Counted from the stretch's first letter, positions 1 through 6,750 are shown. The stretch is DNA of 14,330 nt from an uncultured Oscillospiraceae bacterium (GCA_934572355.1 CAKTKV010000016.1:1-14330); one strand, 5' to 3'. The notes: generated by a model not told the origin, from the sequence alone. Numbers and translations are program-made.

Positions 1-333
1 GACGCGATAATGCGCGCCTTCGCCGTGTATGAAAAGCTCGGTCTTGAGGGCGGAGTGCTGCGTTCGGGTGGGAAGATCATCGGCTTTTCCATGGGCGAGA
101 TGGCCGGGCGCGATACCTTTGACGTTCACTTTGAAAAAGCTGATATCGATATAAACGGCGCATACCCCATGGTCTGCCGCGAGCTTACGCGCATGGTCAT
201 GCAGAACCACCCGGAGCTTTTGTACATGAACCGAGAGGACGACATGGGGCTTGAATCCCTGCGCACCTCAAAGCTCTCCTATAAGCCGGAGTTCATGGTC
301 AGGAAGTTCACAGCGAGGATGCGCGATGAGTGA
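1..333 (+). CDS. DUF2156 / phosphatidylglycerol lysyltransferase-like protein (C-terminal part)
   Basis: The frame is open from base 1 and ends at TGA 331-333, so this is the last ~110 residues of a gene that begins before the window. The visible part looks like the C-terminal acyltransferase-fold domain of DUF2156 (LPG_synthase_C, COG4866) proteins: a strand resembling GGKIIGFSMGEM, then DTFDVHFEKAD, then a helix leading to YMNREDDMGLESLRTSKLSY, where the N-R-E-D-D-G-L-R pattern is typical of the family. Known members include the catalytic domain of MprF, which adds amino acids to phosphatidylglycerol. Most stand-alone clostridial members have no proven substrate, so aminoacyl transfer is an inference. 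No membrane segment is visible in this part. The stop overlaps the start of the next gene by eight bases, which suggests co-translation with that acetyltransferase. The first ATG at base 10 is internal and not a real start. Confidence 0.75.
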   Translation, partial: DAIMRAFAVYEKLGLEGGVLRSGGKIIGFSMGEMAGRDTFDVHFEKADIDINGAYPMVCRELTRMVMQNHPELLYMNREDDMGLESLRTSKLSYKPEFMVRKFTARMRDE

Positions 334-1141
334 CGCTGTTATCCGCGAGTACCGCAGCGGCGATGTTTCGGAAATGTCCGTGCTGTGGCAGACAGTGTTC
401 GGCGACAGCGAGGCGCTTGTAAATTCCTTCCTCCAGCTGCTGCCCGATATGGGCACCGCCGCCGTCGCGGAGGTAAACGGAAAGATTGCGGGCGCGGCCT
501 ACGCTGTCACCGGCATGGAGCTTGTAAGCGCCGACGGAATGGTGCAGACCTGCGGCTATATCTATGCCGTCGCGGTCGCGCCGGAGCTTCGCGGCAGCGG
601 TATAGGCCGCGCGCTCACGGAGCGCAGCGCAAAGCTTGCGCGTGCCCAAGGCGCGGAAGTGATATGCACGCTCCCGGCGGAGGAGTCGCTGTACGCGTGG
701 TATAAGACTATCCTCGGCACGGAATGCGCACTGCACCGTCGGCGCTTTGAGGTCAAAGCCGCGGCTGTTATTCCCGGTCAAAACCTCTCGGCGGCGGAGT
801 ACGGACAGCGACGCGAAGCGCTGCTCAGGGATCGCTGCCGTATGCGTCCCTCGCGTACGACACTGGAGTTCCAGCGCCGCTTCTGCGAAGAGCTTGGCGG
901 CGGCCTGTACGCCTGCGGCGGAGGGATATGCTCAGCGTATCTCGAGGACGGCGCGGCGGTCATAAAGGAGCTTATCGCACCAGAGGGTGCGGACGCTGCG
1001 GACATCGCCGCGGCGATAGGCGCAGCGCTCGGCACAAAGCGCGCGGTGTATTACCTGCCCGCGCCTGACGGTGAGCCGTATCTCGCAGCGGAACCGGGGA
1101 AAATCGCGCCCGACTGCGTGTGGAATATAACATTTGACTGA
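326..1141 (+). CDS. GNAT family N-acetyltransferase with C-terminal extension
   Basis: A 271-residue protein. Residues ~5-140 form a Gcn5-related N-acetyltransferase domain. The strand YIYAVAVAPELRGSGIGRAL (~78-97) carries the acetyl-CoA pyrophosphate loop R89-G-S-G-I-G94, and the usual following helix and LYAWYKTILGTE segment are present. The remaining ~130 residues do not match a motif I recognise and may bind the substrate. The ATG at 326 is chosen because it makes an eight-base overlap with the stop of the preceding DUF2156 gene and begins the fold directly (MSDAVIREYRSGD). A longer reading from 251 would run deep into the upstream gene. Substrate unknown. The pairing with a DUF2156 protein suggests two acyltransferase-type enzymes made together. 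Base composition is GC-rich like most of the window and unlike the next gene. Confidence 0.85.
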   Translation: MSDAVIREYRSGDVSEMSVLWQTVFGDSEALVNSFLQLLPDMGTAAVAEVNGKIAGAAYAVTGMELVSADGMVQTCGYIYAVAVAPELRGSGIGRALTERSAKLARAQGAEVICTLPAEESLYAWYKTILGTECALHRRRFEVKAAAVIPGQNLSAAEYGQRREALLRDRCRMRPSRTTLEFQRRFCEELGGGLYACGGGICSAYLEDGAAVIKELIAPEGADAADIAAAIGAALGTKRAVYYLPAPDGEPYLAAEPGKIAPDCVWNITFD

Positions 1142-1157
1142 GAAAGAATCATGCAAT

Positions 1158-2295
1158 ATGGGTCTGCGCAGAAAAATATTCAACGGAGTGAACTACTTCC
1201 GCGGGCACACCATGCCGAGATATTACAAACTCAAACAGATCAACTCTCCGGAGTTTAAGAAGCTGTGGTCGGCTGTTGAACTGACGCAGGAACAGCGTGA
1301 TGAGATCGACGAATATTACATAGCGCATTACGGCAAGAAGGTCCCGTATATGTGGCACAGGATGTACTATCTGTTCAGCGGTAAGCTTGATAAGAAGTAT
1401 TTCCCGGAGCATCTGTTTATCCCGGAATATGAGTGGATCAGCAATTCTGAAAACTATTATTACTGCCTTGGTGACAAGAACATAACGCCTCTCATAGCTT
1501 CCGGCATTGACGGGCTGACCGTCCCTCACGTTTATCTCAGCTGTGCAAACGGATTGTACCGGGACGGAGAGATGAAGTGCATCTCACAGCGTCAAGCAGA
1601 GGGGCTGCTTTTCAACATCGGCAGAGCCTTCATCAAGCCGACCGTCGGCAGCAGCTCCGGACGCGGCTGCATGGTCGTCTCCATGTCAGGAGGTTTTGAC
1701 GAACTGAGCGGTAAGAGCGCAGAGGAACTGCTCACACGCTATGGAGCCAACTTTACGGTGCAGGAATGTATTGAAATGGGAGAAAGTGTAAAGCGGCTGC
1801 ATCCGCAGTCCGTGAACACCTTCAGGGTAATAACCTACCGCGCGCCCGGAACGGAAAACATCCATTGCGCGGACACGATCCTTCGCATCGGTATGGGTGA
1901 GTGCCATACGGACAATGCTCATGCGGGAGGGATATACGTCGGCGTGAACAGAGATGGTTCGCTTAAGGATAAAGCGTTTAACGATGCGCACGATGTTTTT
2001 ACCGAGCACCCGGACACACATGTCCGTTTCGCCGGGTACTCGATCCCAGAGATAAGCGCGGTTGAAGAGAAAGCGCTGGCTCTCCATGCACGCATTCCTC
2101 AGCTTGGCGTTGTGAACTGGGACATGACTGTCAACTCACATGGGGGGGGTGGTTCTTGTCGAAGCTAACACTCGCAGCGGCTCTATTGACATGGCGCAGT
2201 CGACGTTTGGACGCGGGATATTCAGAGACGATACGGACGCGATACTTGAATACCTGCGCGATATACGCAAGCTTTGTCCGTTTAACTACCGGTAA
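1158..2295 (+). CDS. Sugar-transfer-associated ATP-grasp protein, frameshifted near the C-terminus
   Basis: The protein resembles the ATPgrasp_ST (PF14397) family, ATP-dependent ligase-fold proteins often found in polysaccharide gene clusters. Visible features are the nucleotide-binding FIKPTVGSSSGRG segment with Lys160, the adenine-side VQECIEM, a central SVNTFRVITYR, and NWDMTV near the end. The frame as read stops at 2166-2168 after an aberrant GGGGSCRS tail. If one base is removed from the G8 run at 2142-2149, the frame continues GVVLVEANTRSGSID to a stop at 2293-2295. This restores the metal/ATP-binding E-x-N-x-R motif and gives a 378-residue protein. As written, the product is 336 residues and lacks that motif. 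ATG 1158 is chosen; the TTG at 1134 would overlap the previous gene and adds no family sequence. Sampled 60-base lines are ~38-57% GC against ~70% in the preceding gene, suggesting a separate origin. Activity and substrate are unknown. Confidence 0.8.
2142..2149 (+). repeat. G8 homopolymer at the frameshift point
   Basis: Eight consecutive Gs lie inside the ATP-grasp gene. Seven Gs would keep the family-conserved C-terminus in frame, while eight give early termination at 2168. The run is therefore either a read/assembly error or a slippage site. Confidence 0.9.
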
Positions 2296-2441
2296 GCAGA
2301 AGTAATTTCCGGGAACGCCGAAAATTATACCTGCATTTAACAATTCTGAAACAATTCTGCGGTTTAATACGAAACATCTTTCGGGTATATTAATAACTGC
2401 AAGTAACAGTTTTTCATCTTTTTCATTTTGTCCTCAACCAT
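2296..2441. other. Gene-free AT-rich intergenic stretch
   Basis: No credible coding frame is seen on either strand between the corrected end of the ATP-grasp gene and the first hairpin. A weak promoter-like pair (TTTAAT 2363-2368, 17-base gap, TATATT 2386-2391) could start a short transcript running into the hairpin at 2442-2479. In such AT-rich sequence this may be chance. Confidence 0.4.
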
Positions 2442-2479
2442 ATAACGAAACGGAGCGGGTGACCGCTCCGTTTTGTTAT
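2442..2479 (+). terminator. Rho-independent terminator after the ATP-grasp gene
   Basis: The arms 2442-2458 and 2463-2479 pair over 17 bp with one G-T wobble around a GTGA loop. The inner nine pairs are GC-rich (ACGGAGCGG / CCGCTCCGT). A T4 run lies at the base of the right arm, and the left arm starts A-rich, so it could work in both directions. It would end the DUF2156-GNAT-ATP-grasp transcript. Confidence 0.75.
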
Positions 2480-2513
2480 GCTTGTCAAAGAAAGCTGCGA
2501 GGCTTTTTAGCCT

Positions 2514-2554
2514 GAAATTAACGGCGGCTGCATTTTGCAGCCGCCGTTAATTTC
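2514..2554 (-). terminator. Perfect 19-bp inverted repeat, probable terminator of the PurN-like gene
   Basis: The arms 2514-2532 and 2536-2554 are exact reverse complements around a TTT loop. The repeat sits three bases beyond the stop codon of the minus-strand formyltransferase-like gene. Its GC core (GGCGGCTGCA) and A/T outer pairs fit a strong terminator. The plus strand continues with T-rich sequence (ATTTTAC), so it may also stop read-through from the left. Confidence 0.75.
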
Positions 2555-2557
2555 ATT

Positions 2558-3184
2558 TTACTTTACCGTTTCCGCTTCTATTATTACGCGGTTGCCGCGG
2601 ATCGAGAGCCGGTTTGCACAGTAGAGACTCACGGCCTGGCTCAGAAGCTTCCACTCCGCGTCCTCAAGTACGCGGCGGCGGAGCGAGTCGGGCGTGTCAT
2701 CCGGCATGACCTCGACGGCGCGCTGGAGAATTATCCCGCCGACACGTCCGTCGGCGTCGGCAAAGTAAGCTGTCGCCCCCGTTATCTTGACGCCGCGCTC
2801 CAAGACCGCGCGCTGCACGTCGCCCTCTGCGTCCTCGAACGCGGGGTAGAGCGCCGGGAAGGTGCCGATGATGTGATTCTTGAACTGGTAAGGGATAACG
2901 CCCAGCGGCATGTCGTAGCCTGCGAGGATGACAAGCTCGATGTCCATATCCTTCAGCTTGTTCGCGACCGCCATGCTGTGGCTGGTCATGTTCGGGAAAA
3001 GCTCCGGATCGACCACATAAGCCGGGACTCCCGCGTTGAGCGCGCGCTTCATGGCGTAAGCGTCCTTCTCCGAAGAGATGACCGCAACCAGCTCAAAATC
3101 CGGTATTTCCTTAAAATACATGGAGTCAAGGATCGCCTGAAGCTTCGCTCCGTCGCCCGACACCAATGCCGCCGCTCTGACCAT
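2558..3184 (-). CDS. PurN-like formyltransferase-fold protein lacking the catalytic triad
   Basis: A 208-residue protein, the size of PurN (GAR transformylase, the 10-formyl-THF-dependent step of purine synthesis), and recognisable along its length: VSGDGAKLQAILD (8-20) for the phosphate loop, IELVILAGYDMPLG (82-95), GTFPALYPAF (107-116), and ITGATAYF...GGIILQ...DTPDSLRRRVL. The key residues differ. The family Asn-x-His-Pro active site reads Gly107-Thr-Phe109-Pro110, and the catalytic Asp (family pattern FVDEGVDTGPII) aligns without gaps to Arg147. The SGxGSN loop reads SGDGAK. I infer that it cannot carry out normal formyl transfer and is a regulatory, binding or repurposed paralogue. ATG 3184 is chosen because it starts just before the first strand and has AGGGTGA ten bases upstream; a start at 3235 adds 17 residues unlike the family. 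It is transcribed alone, divergent from the phosphatase operon, with no purine genes nearby. Confidence 0.8.
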   Translation of the reverse strand: MVRAAALVSGDGAKLQAILDSMYFKEIPDFELVAVISSEKDAYAMKRALNAGVPAYVVDPELFPNMTSHSMAVANKLKDMDIELVILAGYDMPLGVIPYQFKNHIIGTFPALYPAFEDAEGDVQRAVLERGVKITGATAYFADADGRVGGIILQRAVEVMPDDTPDSLRRRVLEDAEWKLLSQAVSLYCANRLSIRGNRVIIEAETVK

Positions 3185-3243
3185 ATTAATCCACTCACCC
3201 TGTTTCTCTTCAAAAAAGAACCGCCGATTTAACAAAGCAGCCC

Positions 3244-3272
3244 TTGTATAAGCGGGAAAATCAAGCTATAAT
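3244..3272 (+). promoter_or_regulatory. Possible distal promoter for the phosphatase-acetyltransferase operon
   Basis: TTGTAT (3244-3249, 3 of 6) and a perfect TATAAT (3267-3272) are separated by 17 bases. The weak -35 makes this a secondary candidate. Confidence 0.4.
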
Positions 3273-3292
3273 AACATGTATTTACGCGACGC

Positions 3293-3322
3293 CTGACCGC
3301 ACCCGAGTCATTACATTATACT
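3293..3322 (+). promoter_or_regulatory. Possible proximal promoter for the phosphatase-acetyltransferase operon
   Basis: CTGACC (3293-3298, 4 of 6) and TATACT (3317-3322, 5 of 6) are separated by 18 bases, ~40 bases before the start codon. The -10 shares bases 3317-3320 with the divergent promoter of the PurN-like gene. Confidence 0.4.
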
Positions 3323-3343
3323 TTATCTGTGCCTTTCGGTCAA
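3315..3343 (-). promoter_or_regulatory. Sigma-A-type promoter for the PurN-like gene
   Basis: On the minus strand, TTGACC (3343-3338, 5 of 6 consensus) lies 17 bases before TATAAT (3320-3315, 6 of 6). Predicted start is near 3308, giving an untranslated leader of roughly 120 bases before ATG 3184. The -10 overlaps the plus-strand TATACT element on the opposite strand. Confidence 0.65.
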
Positions 3344-3361
3344 GCGTTTGGAGGAAGCCTT

Positions 3362-4495
3362 ATGACAGAAATTTATATAATACGACACGCACAGGCCGAG
3401 GGCAACCTTTACCGCATGATGCAGGGCAACTGGGATGGGGACGTCACCCCGCTCGGCCTGCGGCAGATTGACGCGCTCGCCGAACGCTTCCGCCATGTGA
3501 AGATAGACGCGCTGTATTCAAGCGACCTGTACCGCACGCGTCTGACCGCCTCGGCGATAACGCGCTGGCACAGCGTCCCGATGCAGCTTGACGCACGTCT
3601 GCGCGAGATACACATGGGGCCGTGGGAGACGGAGTTCTTCGGGAACCTCGAATACCGGTGCCCCGAAAAGCTGCACGAATTTATATTCGAACCTGACCGC
3701 TTCTCGCTTGACGGCGCGGAGACCTACGCTCAGGTGGCGCGCCGTACGTCCGAAGCGCTCAGAGAGATCGCCGCGAATAACCCTGACCGCACTGTAGCCG
3801 TCGTCAGCCACGGCGTTGCGATCCGCTGTATGCTCTCCGAAGTCCTTGGCATCCCCATCGGCGATACCGAGCACCTGCCGATCCCGTCGAACACCGGCGT
3901 CATGCACCTGTTCTATGATAAGGGCAGCTTCACCGCCGACTATATAAACGACTTTTCCCACCTGAGCGGTGCGCTTGCTGCGCGCCCGGGCAATCAGATC
4001 TCCCTGCGCCATGAGTACATAGACCCCGCCGAGCACAGGGACTATTACATCTCCTGCTATGCCGACACGTGGCGCACTTCTCACGGCGACCTGCGCGGCT
4101 TCGTCCCCGAGACCTATTACGCCGCCGCCGTCTCGCACCATGCGGACGATCACAGAGCCGTCTCCATTATTTATAATAAGGACGAGCCTGTCGGCCTTAT
4201 CGACATGGACACCCGCCGCGGCGCGCATGCGCAGTACGGCTGGATAAGCCTGCTGTATCTGCGTGAGGACTACCGCGGCCGTGGCTACGGTATCCAGCTG
4301 CTCGCGCGCCCGCTGCGGGATTATGCGAATATGCAGCGCAGCGCCCTGCGCCTGTTGGTATCCGCTGATAATGAGCGTGCGCTGAGCTTCTATAAGCGCT
4401 GCGGTTTTCGCCAGCTCTCGACGCAGCCGGGCGCAGCCGGGGAGCTTCTGCTGATGGAGAGAAAGCTTGGAGGCACTCGCGATGCGCGTGTATGA
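3362..4495 (+). CDS. Bifunctional histidine phosphatase / GNAT acetyltransferase
   Basis: A 377-residue two-domain protein. Residues ~1-200 are a histidine phosphatase (phosphoglycerate mutase-like) domain. IIRHAQAEGN holds Arg8 and the phospho-accepting His9, and SSDLYRTRLTA supplies the second Arg. REIHMGPWE holds Glu82 as likely proton donor, and VVSHGVAIR holds His150. Residues ~225-370 are a GNAT acetyltransferase domain with the acetyl-CoA loop YRGRGYGIQLL (Arg305-Gly310) and the typical end ALSFYKRCGFRQL. ATG 3362 follows GGAGGA with a short gap, and the longer GTG reading from 3329 adds nothing family-like. The phosphatase residues appear intact, so both activities are plausible; the substrates are unknown, perhaps successive steps on one metabolite. 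It is the first gene of the operon, and its end overlaps the next gene by 14 bases. No membrane segment or signal peptide is seen. Confidence 0.88.
   Translation: MTEIYIIRHAQAEGNLYRMMQGNWDGDVTPLGLRQIDALAERFRHVKIDALYSSDLYRTRLTASAITRWHSVPMQLDARLREIHMGPWETEFFGNLEYRCPEKLHEFIFEPDRFSLDGAETYAQVARRTSEALREIAANNPDRTVAVVSHGVAIRCMLSEVLGIPIGDTEHLPIPSNTGVMHLFYDKGSFTADYINDFSHLSGALAARPGNQISLRHEYIDPAEHRDYYISCYADTWRTSHGDLRGFVPETYYAAAVSHHADDHRAVSIIYNKDEPVGLIDMDTRRGAHAQYGWISLLYLREDYRGRGYGIQLLARPLRDYANMQRSALRLLVSADNERALSFYKRCGFRQLSTQPGAAGELLLMERKLGGTRDARV
4469..4473 (+). promoter_or_regulatory. Ribosome binding site that fixes the phosphoesterase start
   Basis: GGAGG lies inside the end of the phosphatase-acetyltransferase gene, eight bases before ATG 4482. 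This favours 4482 over the in-frame TTG at 4467, which would place the site inside the coding sequence. Confidence 0.7.
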
Positions 4496-5585
4496 ACGTC
4501 CGGCACATATCCTGAGGCCGGATATCGACCCCGCGCGCCGCGTCCTCGCCGTGTCGGATATCCACGCGAACATTCCGTACTTCGACGGGGTGCTCTCCTG
4601 TGCGGGCTTCTGCGATGACGATATTCTTATCATCGACGGGGACTTTCTTGAAAAGGGTACGCAGAGCCTTGAGATGCTGCACCGCGTTATGGAGCTTTCC
4701 TCAAGGGAGAACGTTTATACCGTCATGGGCAACTGCGATGAGTGGTCGGCGATATTCATCGAGACCGATAGCCCTTGGGCGGGCAGCATCATGAAGTATG
4801 TCAACTGGCGCAAAAGCGGTCTGTTGTGGGACATGATACAAGAGCTTGGGGACGACCCGGAGCAGATACAGGATTTTCAGAAGTATAAATTCAAGCTCGG
4901 CAAGGCATTTCCGGACGAGTTTGCCTTTCTCGATTCTCTGCCGCATGCCATCGAGAGCGGGAACTATATCTTCGCGCACGCCGCCGTTTACCCCGGAAAG
5001 ACGCTCGATGCCCATACCCAGGGCGAGCTGCTGCGCTGCGACCGGTTTATGGATCTCGGCTTCAGCTTTGATAAATGGGTCGTCGTCGGGCACTATCCCG
5101 TCGTGCTCTACGGCGAGGACAAGGTCTGCGCAAACCCGATAGTCGACCGGCAGCGCCATATTGCCAGCATCGACGGCGCATGCGTGCTCAAGGATGACGG
5201 GCAGCTCAACTGCCTTATCATATCCGGCATAAACGGCGACGATATCTCTTTCACGTCCTACGACCGGTTCCCCATCCGTACAGTGCTGAACGATCAGGTG
5301 GAGGGCGGGCGCTCCTATTACATCCGCTGGGGCGACAGCCGTGTGCAGGTGCTTGAGCGCGGGGCAGAGTTCTCCCGCTGCCGCCATGTCCGCACCGGCT
5401 ATGAAATGGACATCCTCACAAAGTACCTCTTCGAGCCGGGGGAGTTTACCGACTGCAACGACTGCACCGATTATGTCCTTCCCCTGCGCGCAGGGGATAA
5501 GGTGAGCGTCGTGGAGGAGACCTCGCGCGGATACTTCGTCAAGCACAACGGCGTCTCCGGATGGTACTTCGGCAAGCTTGGATAG
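4482..5585 (+). CDS. Metallophosphoesterase with C-terminal SH3-like domain
   Basis: A 367-residue protein. Residues ~18-230 form a calcineurin-like metallophosphoesterase domain. The two-metal site is visible as SDIHAN (Asp26, His28), DGDFLEKG (Asp54), GNCDEW (Asn84, Asp86; the family has GNH[DE], so Cys replaces the His), FAHAAVYPGK and VVVGHYPVV. The last ~45 residues (YVLPLRAGDKVSVVEE ... GVSGWYFGKLG) have the spacing of a bacterial SH3 domain, which usually binds peptidoglycan or peptides. There is no signal peptide, so a cytoplasmic role is more likely. Known family members act on bis(5'-nucleosyl)tetraphosphates, phosphoproteins and other phosphoesters; the substrate here is unknown. 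It is co-transcribed with the histidine phosphatase-acetyltransferase, so two phosphate-removing enzymes are made together. It is followed after ten bases by the DUF1294 gene. Confidence 0.85.
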   Translation: MRVYERPAHILRPDIDPARRVLAVSDIHANIPYFDGVLSCAGFCDDDILIIDGDFLEKGTQSLEMLHRVMELSSRENVYTVMGNCDEWSAIFIETDSPWAGSIMKYVNWRKSGLLWDMIQELGDDPEQIQDFQKYKFKLGKAFPDEFAFLDSLPHAIESGNYIFAHAAVYPGKTLDAHTQGELLRCDRFMDLGFSFDKWVVVGHYPVVLYGEDKVCANPIVDRQRHIASIDGACVLKDDGQLNCLIISGINGDDISFTSYDRFPIRTVLNDQVEGGRSYYIRWGDSRVQVLERGAEFSRCRHVRTGYEMDILTKYLFEPGEFTDCNDCTDYVLPLRAGDKVSVVEETSRGYFVKHNGVSGWYFGKLG

Positions 5586-5595
5586 GTGGATACAT

Positions 5596-5868
5596 ATGGA
5601 CGTAAAAAACTATGTATGCCTTGCCGCCGTGCTCGTGATGAGTGCGGTGCTCTTCTGCCTTATGGGGATCGACAAGCGCCTTGCCGTCACGCACCGGCGG
5701 CGCGTGAGCGAAAAGACGCTGTTCAGCTTTGCCGCGCTCTTCGGCGCGCCGGGTGGGCTGCTCGGTATGTACGTGTTTCATCATAAGACAAAGCACTGGT
5801 ATTTCCGCTGGGGCTTTGCGCTGCTCACAGCGGCACAGTGTGCTATAATATACTTTATTCTCAGGTGA
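5596..5868 (+). CDS. DUF1294 small membrane protein
   Basis: A 90-residue protein with three hydrophobic stretches (~8-24, ~44-62, ~71-89), matching the DUF1294 family in size and motif order: GIDKRLA (Asp26-Lys27) after the first membrane segment, the RRRVSEKTLF connection, GAPGGLLGMY, and HHKTKHWYF (His62-His63). Function is unknown for the family; it is predicted to lie in the cytoplasmic membrane. ATG 5596 has AGGTGG five bases upstream (5585-5590). The TTG-initiated reading from 5578 would overlap the previous stop and add six residues. The stop lies nine bases before the next ATG and within that gene's ribosome binding site, so the genes are probably translationally coupled. Confidence 0.85.
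   Translation: MDVKNYVCLAAVLVMSAVLFCLMGIDKRLAVTHRRRVSEKTLFSFAALFGAPGGLLGMYVFHHKTKHWYFRWGFALLTAAQCAIIYFILR
5841..5849 (+). promoter_or_regulatory. Possible internal extended -10 element
   Basis: TG-C-TATAAT is a full extended -10 pattern ~30 bases before the YoaK-family start, inside the end of the DUF1294 gene. No good -35 hexamer is seen 17 bases upstream. It could give extra transcription of the two membrane protein genes downstream. Confidence 0.3.
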
Positions 5869-5877
5869 AAAAAGATC

Positions 5878-6750
5878 ATGGAAACAGAGACAAAAAAAGA
5901 AACAGCAGAGTATAAGGACGTCGAATCGCAGATCATAGACAGCCCCGAGGGCGAGTTCCGGATCCCTGAGGGCGCGGATATCGACGTCAGTGTTTCGGAG
6001 ACTACGGACAAAAAGCTGCGCATAACCGAGACCGTTACCGTTGATGAGCACGAGTACCTCGAATGTGAAAAGCGCTGGGTGTTCCTGCTGCTCATGATGG
6101 TCGGCGGATTTTTCGGCGGCTTCACATATTCTGTCCGCGGCGGAGTGTTCTGCAACGCGCAGACGGCAAACATCGTCCTTCTTGGGCTCTCACTCGGCAG
6201 GGGACAGTTTGCGCATGCAGCATATTATCTCCTCCCGATAAGCGCGTATCTGCTCGGCTCGTTTGTTTCGGAGCATATCGCCCTGCCGATAAAGCGCCTG
6301 CGGCTCATCCGCTGGGACACGCTCTTTATTCTCATCGAGATGCTCACAGTCGTCGTGCTTGCGCTCATCCCGGAGACTGCCCCGTATCAGATCAGTCAGG
6401 TGATGATAAACTTCATCTGCTCCATGCAGTATAACACCTTCCGCCAGGCGCAGAGCGTCCCTATGGCGACGACCTTCTGCACAAACCACGTCCGGCAGGT
6501 CGGCGTTGCCATAAGCAAGGCCATCAGGCATAAGGATAAATCGCCCTACGTCTCCCGAATGCTCCTGCACCTTGGGATGCTCGGGATGTTCCTCGCCGGC
6601 GTCATATCCTCGGTGCTGCTCGCGGGGGTATTCCTCGGGAAGGCAATGTTCTTCGCGCTCATCCCGCTCGGCGTCATCGCCGCCGACCTGCTCCACGCCG
6701 ACCTTACTACCGAAAAGAACATCCTCGACCGCAAGCCCCATGGGCATTGA
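5878..6750 (+). CDS. YoaK / DUF1275 family membrane protein
   Basis: A 290-residue protein. The first ~65 residues are hydrophilic and acidic, with many Glu, Asp and Thr. The rest is hydrophobic with about six membrane segments. The family pattern is clear: GGFFGGFTYSVRGGVFCNAQTANIVLLGLS at ~76-105 matches the DUF1275 signature of a glycine-rich segment followed by (T/A)xN, and SMQYNTFRQ ... TTFCTNHVRQ matches its second conserved block. The YoaK family has no established biochemical role; transporter-like functions have been suggested. The long acidic N-terminal extension is longer than I expect for the family and is probably cytoplasmic. The start has AGGTGA nine bases upstream (5863-5868). 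It is the fourth gene of the operon. Confidence 0.82.
   Translation: METETKKETAEYKDVESQIIDSPEGEFRIPEGADIDVSVSETTDKKLRITETVTVDEHEYLECEKRWVFLLLMMVGGFFGGFTYSVRGGVFCNAQTANIVLLGLSLGRGQFAHAAYYLLPISAYLLGSFVSEHIALPIKRLRLIRWDTLFILIEMLTVVVLALIPETAPYQISQVMINFICSMQYNTFRQAQSVPMATTFCTNHVRQVGVAISKAIRHKDKSPYVSRMLLHLGMLGMFLAGVISSVLLAGVFLGKAMFFALIPLGVIAADLLHADLTTEKNILDRKPHGH

Noticed and set aside
1134-1157. TTG start extending the ATP-grasp protein by eight residues
   Set aside because: It would overlap the GNAT stop, adds non-family sequence and has no better ribosome binding site than ATG 1158.
3185-3235. 17-residue N-terminal extension of the PurN-like protein
   Set aside because: The extension does not resemble PurN, and ATG 3184 has its own AGGGTGA at a suitable distance.
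3518-4633. 371-codon open frame on the minus strand opposite the phosphatase-acetyltransferase gene
   Set aside because: It is a low-complexity Arg/Ala/Gly-rich translation with no recognisable domain, while the plus-strand gene has intact catalytic motifs.
4701-5546. 281-codon open frame on the minus strand opposite the metallophosphoesterase gene
   Set aside because: It is a shadow of a well-supported plus-strand gene, without start signals.
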